NCBI GenBank assembly: GCA_029448655.1
Contig: JACCLO010000011.1
Location: forward strand, 1,302,001-1,366,000
Source: Wolfiporia cocos
Taxonomy: Eukaryota; Basidiomycota; Agaricomycetes; Polyporales; Phaeolaceae
Direction of reading: 5' to 3'
Length of the DNA: 64,000 nucleotides
The position numbers and the translations under genes were made by a program. The notes under the pieces are model-generated. The model worked only from the letters and a program-made list of their open reading frames with translations. It was not told the DNA's origin and searched no databases. How positions within the stretch are numbered: the stretch's first letter is position 1; every line of letters starts with the position of its first letter. This document shows positions 28,406 through 39,728 of the stretch, piece after piece.

Positions 28406-28676
28406 AGGATCATTGAGGACTGAAATATAATCTGTAGGATCAACGAGGACCGAAATACTATTTTCAGGATTAATGAGGATCAACATGTTATTTGCAGGAT
28501 CCATGAGGACTGAAATATTATTTGCAGGATCAAAGAGGACCGAAATGTTATTTGCAGGATCAATGAGGACCGGGATATTAGTTACAGGATCAAAGAGGAC
28601 TGAAATGTTATTTTCAGGATTAAAGAAGATGTACATATTCATTGCAGGACTAATGAGCACAGCAGTACTAATGGCA
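28406..28676. repeat. 30-bp minisatellite, nine units
   Basis: Nine direct units of 30 bp start AGGATCAATGAGGACC or close variants. The period is a multiple of three, so the minus strand reads as repeated decapeptides of type DPANNISVLF. It lies just upstream of gene A. Confidence 0.85.
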
Positions 28677-30540
28677 GTCACAAGAGGCATGGTCTAAGCA
28701 TAGATCCTCAGAGAGCACACTAAACAGAAAGTCATGGATACATGTACTACAGGTTACAACCACCATAAGGATAGAAGCAAGGAGAACATTGATGGCAGCA
28801 CCCTGTTAAGTACAGGTGATGGTACAGGATTGGCTACTACCCATTATAAAGCGCATGAAGCTGAGCGCACGTAGTGTGGGAGGCGTCTGGGTATCTGAGT
28901 GTGACCTCCTGTCCGATTTAGTAAGTCCCTTACTTGATCGGGAAATGCCTTTCGTCATACTTTGTAGTCTGTCATATTTTCGTTCGGCTCTTGAATCTTA
29001 TCCATAATATCATAAAGGCTGGCTTTTGTCACTGTCGACGTGTCCAATCTTCTCTCTCCTTCAATCTATATGGCGTCCTCTCGAAGTTGACGCGTCCGCC
29101 GCTCTCTCTCTCTCCCTCGTCTCTCTTTCTCCTTCCCCTCTTGGCGCCCTGCATTGCGATCATTACTTGTGGCCCTGCTCGCTGGGTGCGCAGTATGCCT
29201 ATTCCTTTCTCCCTCCAGTGCATGCCCTGCTAACCCTACTAATTCTACTGCTGTTAAGCTTCTTGTCATGACAGGCACACAGCGCTGGACAGTGCCCGCC
29301 TCTGCACTCCTTTGGGTACTCCTCACCCTCACTCCCTGATATCTGGTGCGTCTACTGTCATATTTTCTCCCTTTCCATGCGCATATATGCGCTTTCCTGC
29401 ACCTGAGTCCATTCTTATGTAGGATTTCATTTGCGTTAGGCTGCGGCTGCGCCCTACTGCCCGCCAGGAACACCGCTACAGTGTGGTGGGTTCTGGCTAC
29501 AAATGCGTGCCGGTACGTACATAGTATACTCGACTTTATACTAACCCCGGCCGCCATACTACCACCGGTCCCGCCATACCCGGATCCGGCCTATCCACCC
29601 CTATTCTACCAGGGGCACCACACCGTGGCGATGAGATCGCACCCATGCGCCGTGCCCGACATCTTACACTTGCGCTCGTTGCAAATGTGGTGTGTGCCCT
29701 GTGTGGGGTCTCCTCCACCCATCGTTTATGGAGCATGTTGTGACTGTGCTCGTGTGCGTCCTTTCCTTTCCTTCCTGCTTATAGTGACTCATGGCTGACG
29801 TGCTGTGTATGGTGATAGTGAGCTCTGCGTGAGGGACACGCTCACTATGGCAGCGGTGTATGGCATCCACACCATGCCCATGGCGGACGTTCATGCTTAC
29901 TAAGAGGTTGCCGCCGCACACGCTGCGTGCGGGAGTGGAGGCTGGAGACTACTACTCTGTGGTGGATCTTTCATAGTCTCTTCTGTGACTAGCTGGCTCT
30001 ACTAACATGAATACAATTGAATTTTTATTGCCACTGTACTGTGTGTATTAATATATTATAAGAGCTGCATTACTATAACCGGTGCCCTAGAGCAGCACCC
30101 CTGCCCCACCAGCCATGCAGGGAACCGCTATTGTGTGGCCCTCACAATAGCAAGAGCCTCAGCTAAGATCCTCGCAATAGCGAGGGCCTCAGGTGAGATC
30201 CTTGCAATAGGATGGGCCTGGGCGCCACGTCCTTGCAAGAACGTGTCCCTTGGACGCTTGGTATTGCTCGGACCTGCTACTATAAGGGGGTTATACATGA
30301 ATATACCGGTCCTGCTACATTTACAGGACCTGCTAGGTATATCTACGTAGATATGAGTATATCTATGATCTTGCACTTTGCTGATGTCACCGATGTCTGC
30401 TTGTGTTACCCGCCAATTCGCAGCATTCCAAAATTTAATGTCACTGTGCTGCACCCTCCTGGAACCTGACACAGCATCGGATATGCTGTTGTGCACATCA
30501 GTTCTAAAATGAGAGAAAATGTCTGTAAAAACCAGCTGCA
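28677..30540. other. No gene seen; pyrimidine-rich tract
   Basis: 29040-29150 is rich in CT runs. A plus-strand frame at 29346-29798 (150 codons) has no recognisable feature and is probably chance. A TATA-rich patch lies near 30050, and palindrome-like ATCTACGTAGAT near 30340. Confidence 0.4.
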
Positions 30541-31270
30541 TCATTCAGATGAGAAAACATGCCCTGCTGCATGATCTCTAATGATCAGTTGTATGTCTTC
30601 TTGAATCTGGGAGAGGTATGTGCTGCAATGACAAATGTAGCCTAGAGTGCCTGGAACAGAGTACAGTGTGCATATACTCACTCGATCTGCACTCGAAGCC
30701 TTTCATTTTCCGCAACGAGGTAATCATTCTTTTCCACAAGTAACCTGTATGTCTGATTGCCTGAGCAAATCAGTGCCTCATGATTCGCACCAGAGATGAG
30801 CTGGTTGGAGATGAGCTAGTGATTGGTGCAGCAGTTCTCAGACATATGGTAGAATTCACTTCTTCCCAATTTGAAACTCCTTGCAAATTTCCTGCTAAGA
30901 GATCTGAATTAAAAGAGTTTATTGTCCGTTGATTGCTGCCCAGGAACTGTGTGTGCTCGGGAGAAAATGAGTGTGGTGTACGAAGAATACCAGCTGCTGT
31001 TGTCAAAGGGGTTTGTAAATTAGAAGGATCAAGAGGTGTAAAAGAGCTGAGAATATGAGGGTTTTGAGACATGAGGGAAGTAAAAAAAGAGGCAACGTGA
31101 CAAGACACGACATGCGACGAGACAGGACGATGAGTGACAATCTCGGAGCTTCAATTACCCGGGTGACTGACCAGAGTGGAAACTTGCCTTCTCGATCTAG
31201 CAACTGCGGCAGTGCTCTCTTCAGTGCTCCGACCAGTGCCTGATTCAGCACTTCCTTACACCCATCTTTG
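30541..31270 (-). CDS. Multi-exon gene B of the TIR element, unknown
   Basis: I do not recognise the product. Open stretches with plausible splice sites are: about 31270-31160 (basic helical part with EVLNQALVGALKRALPQLL, donor GTAATT), about 31062-30785 (Ser/Thr/Pro-rich, acceptor TTCTCAG), about 30765-30680 (LLVEKNDYLVAENERLRVQI, a leucine-zipper-like coiled coil, donor GTGAGT), and a last exon ending TGA at 30541 (IQEDIQLIIRDH). The first in-frame codon at the 5' end is not ATG, so the true start is probably in an upstream exon that I cannot place; the nearby Helitron may have removed it. Dimerisation through the zipper is an inference. Confidence 0.4.
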
Positions 31271-31421
31271 TCATGTTTCAAAAAGTGTATAGTTGTATTT
31301 TATGTCATATACTGCACTTTACAAATTTTTAACCCAGTATAATGCAAACCAGAGACAAGACTTGCTGTGGACTAGCGAGGATTCTAATGATCACGTGATA
31401 ATAATCGTAGTGTGGCAACCA

Positions 31422-32447
31422 TCCATAATATAATGGGAGCTCGTGCCGTAGGCGCTCGCGTGTCGCTCGCATTTTGCGCACATGGTTGCCACGTTTGCCG
31501 CATGGCATCCATGCGCGTCGTTGATCCTCCTCCCATTAGATAGGGCGCCTGCCATCCGCAGAGTTGGCCGGTGGATTCCCACACCCGGCATCTGAAAGGC
31601 GCGCGCACTGCTAGCTCGCATTTTTCATGCTGTTCCTGCCCCGCACCACGGGGATTTGTGCCCCACACCACGGGGATTTGTGGCCCATTCCATGGGGGTT
31701 TGTGGCCCATGCCATAGGGATTTGTGTCCTGTGGCATGGGGATTTTGTAATGTAAATACCCCACACCATGAGGATTTGTACCCCATGCCACAGGTATTTG
31801 CACCCCAATGCCATGTGGATTTGTGCTCTGTATCATGGAGATTTGTGCCCCGTGCCACGGGGATTTGTGCCCCGTGCCATGGGGATTTGTGCCCTGTGCC
31901 ACGGGGATTTGTGCCCCGTGCCACGGGGATTTGTGTCCTGTGGCACGGGGATTTTGTAATGTAAATACCCCACACCACGGGGATTTGTACCCCGTGCCAC
32001 AGGGATTTGTGCCTCACATCATGGGGATTTTTGTAATGTAAATACCCCACACCACAGGGATCTGTGCCCCATGCCATGGGGATTTGTGCATTATGCCATG
32101 GGGATTTATGCCTCATGCCACAGGGATTTTTGTAACATAAATGGCCTGTGCTGTAGATGCCTGCCAAAAGATTGAAGAACATTTTGACACCACATTACAC
32201 AGTATTACAAGCGAAGCGACGATGAGACCGAGCATCAGCTCTGTGTCAGAAGTGGCTGAGCAGGCAGAGACAAGAGACAAAAGAGGGAAGTTGGGGAAGC
32301 CATGGGTAATGCACAGGAAATTCATGGGGGATCCACAGGTAACTTCAAAAAATCCGATTATCTGAAAAAGGCACACATGGATTGGAATAATATATTGAAG
32401 TGGAAAAAGCAGTGTGACTGTGGCGAAGCCATGGGTAATTAAGCTAG
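31422..32447 (+). mobile_element. Non-autonomous Helitron 1
   Basis: It begins TCCATAATATAATGGGAG after an A. It ends with a hairpin (TGTGGC, loop GAA, GCCATG) followed by GGGTAATTAAGCTAG. The same 3' end occurs on Helitron 2 at 38680-38709, and the 5' subterminal block GGTGGATTCCCAC with AAGGCGCGCGC recurs in Helitron 2. It has no rep or helicase gene. Half of it is a minisatellite of short palindromes. Confidence 0.7.
31638..32131. repeat. Array of 21 palindromic units
   Basis: There are 21 units of about 22 bp, such as CCCCGTGCCACGGGG followed by ATTTGTG. Units 5, 14, 17 and 21 carry an extra TAATGTAAATA-type spacer, giving a higher-order pattern. Some units are perfect palindromes with different bases (CCCCGTGCCACGGGG and CCCCATGCCATGGGG). 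The long frames found on both strands here are artefacts of the repeat. Confidence 0.9.
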
Positions 32448-33162
32448 TCATATAATAAAGGGACGACTGCTGCGTGGGAATCGCCATGTGCTTTTCCACG
32501 TGTGCCATGTGCTGTCTGTCGTCCCATAGGGCTCGCACCACCAACCCGGGGAATTGGCCAGTGGATTCCCACCACCGGCGCCTGCAAGGCGCACGCGCTC
32601 AAGTCCCTGCGATGAAAACTCGCATTACGCACATCATCCCTGTGGCGTGCTGCCACAATTTTGGTACTGTTATGATGTACATGAGATGTACTGTACGTCT
32701 GTGTAACAAATTTGCAAAAAACACAAGACAAATTTTGAGGCACCACAAATGTAGAGGGGGGCCCCACCAAAAGTTGAGTAAGTGGACACGGGTGGACGGA
32801 GGTGTTAGGCCCTCCCTGTCCACACAGGGACAAACAATGCCTCCTGCCTACCCTGTGGGGGAGTGGCACACAACACATAAACACACTACATTGGTGCTAT
32901 AACAAACGTGTTACCATCCCTGCTAAGCCGTTGAAAGTCCCTAAACGGTGACCGCTTATTTGTGAGCTGATAAGCGGCCTCCCCCACACTTGCTTGGGCA
33001 ACACAACATATTGTGGGTTGTTATAACATGCTGGCAGTGGGTTCTTTGGCATTGATGGGTTGATGCACATAGATTTCCCAAATCTTTGAGGCAACAACTC
33101 TCATATCATCACACACAAAACACATTCACAATGTATGGGTTCTGCTCTGCCAGACACACTGA

Positions 33163-36100
33163 ATGCTGATGGTTACAATCTGTTATAGGGACCCTCCCTC
33201 TACACCGGAGCATAACCGTCAGGCTGATAGGGACCGCGATCGAGAAGCACGTCTGCAAATGACACCGCCATCCGTGCGACGTCAACGATTGCAGATGAGG
33301 CAGCCCTTTCCGCAGCCCAACTTTGCCTTGCAGCATTCTCATGGTGTTTCAAGTGCATTGGTCCCTCAAGACCATCCCACGGCTGGACCACTACGGCTGC
33401 CAGTGACTGGACAAATGAATCAGTCTATTGCTGGACCATCATATTATGTCCCTGTTGCAGGTCCTTCTGACCCACATAACATTCCTTGGAACACGTCCCA
33501 AATACGCAGCTGGAATCCTGAGCCTTTGCAGCCTGAGCATCCAGTACCTGGACCATCCCATGTGCCTGATCTGGATGCTGCATATTATCAGCCCCCTGCA
33601 CATACTGTGCATGTGCCTCTACCTCCACGGCGAAATTGGCAGGCAGACCTTGAACACCGTTTCAATGAAAGCCATGCTAACAGAGTCCATGCACACAGAC
33701 AGAATAGGGTGTTGCCTGTCCCTTCTACTTCACACATGCCGGTGCCTTCCTCAGTAGCCAGTCGCTGTCAGACGGTATTGGAACAGCATCCAAATGGGGA
33801 CAATCATGTAAGAGAGCAGCAACAAGTTGTGCAGGGGACCCAACAACATCGTGTCGAACATCAAGCAGCAATTGCCATTGATGTCCAGCCAAATGATGAG
33901 GAGCATGGGATCCTACAAAACATTCCTCTGGGAAGGCAGCCCTACCTTGAACCAGCAGACCAGCAGTCTGTTGGAAGGATGGACATACAATGTCCACACT
34001 GTCATGCATTGCACTGGAAGGGAGAGCGCCTATCAAGATCCACCAACACAAACCCCAAGTTTGGTATGTGTTGCCTTCAGGGCCAGGTGCATCTGCCTCC
34101 TATACAATGGCCTCCTCTGACATTACGTCGGCTGTTCATGGGAATGGATCCTTGGTCGCACTCATTCCGGGACAACATTTGGCAGTACAACAATGCATTC
34201 GCATTCACATCTGTTGCTGTCAAGGTGGATGATACCATCCTCAATGGATCAGGTCCATATTGCTTCAAGATCCATGGAGGGCTGTACCACCAGATGGGAA
34301 GTCTCCTTCCACAGGATGATCAGCAGCCATCGTATGCACAACTCTATTTTCATGATGTCCAGGCTGCCTTGGAGACCCGGAATGCACGGAATCACGATTT
34401 GGACCCAGGCATCATGGGCGAGTTGCAGGACATGTTTGAGCAGCATAACCCCTTTGTTCCTCTGTATCGGTGTGCATTTGAGATCCTCCAAGCAAAGCCA
34501 CCAGAGGAGCAGCTCAATGTGCGGGCCCACATCATGCTGCAGCATACTGCAGACAGACGGCGTTATAACCTCCCCACCACAGATGAGGTCACAGCGGTGA
34601 TTCCTGGCAGTGGCGATGAAGATGTTCAAAGACATCGGGACATTATCCTCCAGCTCCGTGGTGGTAACTCGCAACGGATCAGCAATATTCACCCTCTATA
34701 TTCTCCATTGCACTATGTGCTGCTGTTTCCACATGGTGACCAAGGATGGCACCCCTCAATACCCTCAGAAGCTGGCCCTCAAAGGGGAGAGGTGGAGCTC
34801 CAAAGTCTCTGAACAATGCTTCTACGCATATCGTCTACACCCCCATATCATCAGGCATGAAGATGCCGTTGAGGAGTTTGACTATCTCTTCCGTGGGGGA
34901 CGTCTGTTTCAGCAATATGTTGTGGATGCGTGGGCTTCCATTGAAGCTAGCAGGCTCAATTGGATCAGGAACAATCAAAAACAGATCTGGGCAGACCTCT
35001 ACAATAGTGTACAGGATGCCCTGGATGCCCAAGACAATGTCCCAGACCTCGGGCAACAAGGACAGCGCATTGTTCTGCCCTCCTCACATGTGGGGAGTGC
35101 ACGGCACATGTATCAGCTGCTGCAGGACTCACTTGCAATTTGCAGGTACTGCCGCAAACCTGACATCTTCCTCACAATGACGGCCAATCCTAATTGGCCT
35201 GAAATCCAGGAAGCATTGCTGGAGCTGGATGCAGATGGTGACAATCCTGGGCAACCACAGAAGAAGCAAACTGCAGCAGACCATCCTGATGTTGTGGCCC
35301 ATGTGTTCCAACTGAAGCTCCAGGCCATGATCAAGCTGATAAAGGGTGGCTTCTTTGGCGAGCTGGCTGGAGACGTCTACACAATTGAGTTTCAGAAGCG
35401 AGGACTGCCTCATGTCCATCTCCTGATTTTTCTTAAGGAGATGTACAAGATCCGGGATGGCAGCCAAGTGGACAGCATCATATCAGCACAGCTGCCCTGC
35501 AAGGACACCCAGCCAATGCTATACAGAACTGTCACCAAATGTATGCTGCATGGGCCATGTGGGGATGATCACCCCCATGCCCCGTGCATGGTGGACAGGG
35601 CCTGCTCCAAGCGTTATCCAAAGCAGTTTTGTGAGGATACCCAGTTTGGAGATGATGGATACCCCACTTATGTGCACCCCAACAATGGCCGTTCACACGT
35701 CAACTCTAAAAGCAACCGCTTTGACAATCGCCATGTTGTCCCTACAATCCACGTCTCACCGCCCTGTTCAACTGCCACATCAATGTGGAGATTTGCACTT
35801 CCATCAGGGCAGTGAAGTACATTCACAAATATATCTACAAGGGCCATGACCGTGCCACCTTGGAAGTTGGACAGGTAGATGAGATAAAACAATATGTTGA
35901 TGGACGCTATGTTGGACCAGTGGAGGCATTTTGGCACATTGCAGAATTCTCTATGCACGAGGAGAAGCCTTCTGTCTACCGGCTGACTGTTCATCTGAAG
36001 GATGAACAGATGGTGTTCTTTACCGAGGGGGACAATCCACAGGATGTTGCTGACCGTCCATCCTCAACAAAGACTCAGCTCACAGAATGGTTCACAGCAA

Positions 36101-38189
36101 ACCGAGAGCTTCCAGGGGCAACACAACACCTGTATCAAGATTTTCCACAGCACTTCGTGTGGAATGCAAGGACCTGTGCCTGGAAGGTCAGGCAACGGGA
36201 CTTTTCAATAGGCAGGATGGCCTTTATGCACCCTTCAGCTGGCGAAAAGTTCTACCTATGGCTCTTGCTCACCGTGGTGAAGGGTGCCACCCGCTGGGAT
36301 GACCTCTACAAGGTCAATGGGGTTGCATACCCAACCTTCAAGGCTGCATGCTCTGCCCGTGGACTTTTGGAGGATGATGGGGAGTGGGCACTGTGCTTGG
36401 AGGAGGCAGCAGACATGCAGTCAGGATCACAGCTACGCAATCTGTTTGCCATACTCCTCACCCATTGTCATCCTGTGGAGCCTGCCAATCTGTGGATCCG
36501 ATTTAGGAACAACATCTGCGATGACCTATGGCCCCGTGTCATTGCTTATGGGCATGAGGATCCTGTGGAGGAACAGGTCTGGGACCTGGGTCTATTCCTT
36601 CTTCATCAGATTCTGCTCAAGTATGGAAAGCACCTAACAGACTTCCCACCAATGCCCCTTCCTCAGGTGCAGTGGGAGCCTCTACACATAAACCCCATCC
36701 TTCAAGAGGAACTTGCCTATGATGATGCAGAGCTTGCTGTGGGAGTGGAGGTGGACAGGGAACGGTTCAATCCAGAACAAGCAAATGCATACAATGTGGT
36801 CCTTCAATCTGTCCTTCAGCGAGAAGGAAGGATATTCTTCCTTCACAGTGCAGGTGGTGGTGGCAAGACATTCACATGTAATGCCATTGCTTCTGCAGTT
36901 CGAATGCACAGGAAAGTGGCACTCTGTGTGGCATCCTCTGGGATTGCATCATTGCTCCTTATTGGTGGATGCACGGCACACTCGCGCTTCAAGATACCCA
37001 TAGCAGTCCATGAGACTTCGACGTGCCATATCCCCAAGAACAGCAACCTTGCCGATCTCATACGGGAAACAGGGATTATCATATGGGATGAAGCACCCAT
37101 GCAGCATCACCATGCCATAGAGGCAGTGGACCGGACCCTTCGTGATGTCCTGGACAAGGACATACCATTTGGTGGGATTACCATGCTTTTTGGAGGCGAC
37201 TTCCATCAGACATTACCTGTCGTTCCCCGAGGCACAAGAGAACAGATTGTGTCTGCTTCCCTGCGGAGATCATATCTCTGGAGACACATTCAGGTTCTTT
37301 ACCTTACCCAGAACATGCGACTTGACCGCACACCTGCAAGTGACGCTTTTGCACAGTGGCTACTAAATGTCGGAGCAGGAGACCCTACATCTTCCCAGAA
37401 GATTGTTACTCTGCCTGAGACCATGCGGCTTGGTGACAATACAGTCCAGGGATTGGTGGATGCTGTTTATCCTGGCATTGCTGAAGGAAACAAGTCCGAT
37501 CAATACTTCCTTGAACGGACGATTCTGTGTGCCAAGAATGATGCTGTCGCAGAGCTCAACTCCTATATATTGGACAAGTTCCCTGGAGAGGAGGTTGTGT
37601 TGACAGCAGCCGACAAGGTCATAGGTGCCGAGGACATGCATTATCCCATTGAATACCTCAATTCGATCACCATCTCCAGCCTACCCTTGGCTCATTTGGC
37701 TCTCAAGCCAGGATGCCCCCTCATGCTCCTACGTAATATTGACCCAGCCAATGGCCTCTACAATGGGACACGGATGATTCTGATGTTGATACACACCCGT
37801 GTACTCCAATGCCGGATATTGGGAGGAAGCCATGCTGGAAAGGTGGTCTACATCCCCGTATTACCCTGGAGCCATCTGCAGAAGACCTCCCCGTTTCCCT
37901 TTCTCGCCGACAATTTCCTGTCCGCCTTGCATTTGCGATGACTATCAACAAGTCCCAGGGCCAGTCGGTTGTGCATGTGGGATTGGACCTACGTGTCCCT
38001 GTGTTCTCTCATGGCCAACTCTATGTTGCTCTTTCACGGTGCACAGCGGCGGAGTGTATCAAAGTCCTGTTCCCACCAGACTCAGAGTCTACCAACACAG
38101 TAAACATTGTCTACCAGGAGGTGCTTTCAGGCCTGTTGGACCATTGGTATGCACACTTGCATTATTTGGAACCCTTATCAATGGTCTGA
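33163..38189 (+). pseudogene. Helitron RepHel (HUH replicase plus Pif1-like helicase), frameshifted
   Basis: The enzyme would nick, unwind and ligate DNA for rolling-circle transposition. Four overlapping frames carry one collinear protein. 33163-34812 has a Pro/Gln-rich N-terminus and a zinc-finger-like CPHCHALHWKGE region, ending in HPLYSPLHYVLLFPHG. From about 34770 to 35750 comes the Helitron_like_N domain with the HUH motif HVHLLIFL. 35785-37890 opens with the two-tyrosine motif KYIHKYIYK, then a Pif1-type helicase with Walker A GGGGKTF, Walker B IIWDEAPM and FGGDFHQ. 37890-38189 has the C-terminal helicase motif [10 protein letters not shown] and VALSR. The changes near 34790, 35750 and 37870 are single-base shifts, not introns. 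The first Met sits just before an AG acceptor-like site, so the true start may be upstream. Confidence 0.88.
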
Positions 38190-38679
38190 CTTATTTCATA
38201 GAGGATGCTTTGGGGTGTGTGGATTAATTAGAGGATAGTTGTGATTATACTGGGGCTGCAATGGTATGCACAATCTATGACATCTGATCCAATCTGACTC
38301 TTGAATACAGCAGTGGAGTCAAAAAATGATCTGTGGTAAAATGAGGCCATGGCTGTCAAGGAATCATAACTGAATTGATGATGTCTCTGTCCGGTATGCT
38401 CTTCCCTTATTCTGTTTCTTATGTTTACATCTTTGACTTAGGTTTCCTCAAGAACTCTCAAAAAGTAGTGTAGAAAATCTGTTTGTAATTGGTTGATCTC
38501 TGCTATTGAATGTTGTATCAAAAACCCCTTACTTTGTGTGTGAATGGTGCGACTTTAGGGCAGGCTTGAGAGAACTTAATGAGCCTCCCCTGACTTAAGG
38601 GCAGACTGGAGAGAACTTAAATGAGCTTTGCACATGCATTGTGATCATATTTGAGCAACTAAGTCCTAAAAAGTAATGT

Positions 38680-38709
38680 CCGCGGCGAAGCCACGGGTAA
38701 TTAAGCTCG
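38680..38709 (+). other. Helitron 2 terminal hairpin and end
   Basis: A GC-rich stem with the loop GAA and one A:C mismatch is followed by GGTAATTAAGCTCG. A closely similar 27-nt block ends Helitron 1 at 32421-32447. Confidence 0.75.
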
Positions 38710-39728
38710 TTACTTTCTATGTCGATCCGACGCTACCACCTGTTGAATCACTTACCTCTCGGCTCTCAGCTCAGCTCAATACAACTGGAAGTACTATGAT
38801 ACTTCCAAAGCAAATATTGGAGCCACATAATGTCAACACTTGAACTTGAAGTCCAAGATTTGTTTTGTACAGCAGCTGAAAGTGATGTTCCTGCTACTTC
38901 CGTTCAACTAGATGAGATATAGAGCTAAGGCGTTACAGAAAAGGTACGTATTTCAATGTTATACTTGTACTCTAAGATTATAAAGGTGTAAGACATGATA
39001 TTCTTTGAATAAACATCACATAGGAAGGAGCTACAGTGTCTCTGCGGAGGCAAAATGGTAGAGAGTCAAGATAGCATTATCTGTGTCTGTAGTGACTACG
39101 ATTTGTACGATTACATGTGTAATATGTTCTATAATATATTCAGAGTTTTATCTCGATTTCTACTTGAAGAAAAAGTAATTTAATCCGATGGTGTCCAAAT
39201 AGCACACCAGTTTCCAAATGCCTGTAAGATATTACTAGGTAAAATCGGGCAATCAGAAGCATGGTATTATCTTGAGATGGATGTTGACTTTCTATGTATA
39301 TTGTATGTTAATATTCTATAGAGAAGATCTACTGTAACGCATGAAATACAAGCACATGTCAGTTTTAGCACTGACTTTCTTGATGTTTTCCTTCACCAGG
39401 AACCAAGCAGAAAGAGCAGGACCATGAAAAACATATAGAAGAATACAGTGTAACATAGAGAGAGTGGTACAGAAGGCTCGGAATTTTTGAGAATGCGTGG
39501 CTGTAGGTACAGGCTGCACAAGTCAAATGATGTCGAAATCAGCTTCAGCCACAGCAGCCACTGAGACGAAGCTTTAAGCTTTCGGTGTTTAAAAAGTGCA
39601 TTTGGTCACGTTTCTGTACATTTGAGGCAAGTACGCGCTCAGGCAAACAGGTGATGGACAGATATGGCAGGTGCTGCTACCCGGTGGCGCCTCTACTGTA
39701 ACAGGATAAATACACTACCAGCTACATA
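38710..39728. other. No gene seen
   Basis: AT-rich sequence within the TIR element between Helitron 2 and the tnp2 gene. No ORF is supported. Confidence 0.45.

Larger units (their letters stand above)
32448..38709 (+). mobile_element. Helitron 2 with broken RepHel gene
   Basis: It begins TCATATAATAAAGGG directly after the CTAG end of Helitron 1. It ends with a hairpin (CCGCGGC, loop GAA, GCCACGG) and GGTAATTAAGCTCG, followed by T. CTCG is a variant of the usual CTRR. The length is 6,262 bp. It carries a full-length but frameshifted rolling-circle replicase-helicase gene. Confidence 0.78.

Noticed and set aside
29346..29798. 150-codon plus-strand frame as a gene
   Set aside because: The composition is Cys/Pro/His-rich with no domain, no splice evidence and a competing minus-strand frame.
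31656..32182. Several long open frames on both strands reading as repeated Cys/His/Gly peptides
   Set aside because: They are translations of the 22-bp palindromic minisatellite in Helitron 1 and occur in several frames at once.
34770..37900. Introns explaining the frame changes in the Helitron RepHel gene
   Set aside because: The frames overlap and conserved motifs run across the junctions with one-base offsets, so small indels fit better than introns.
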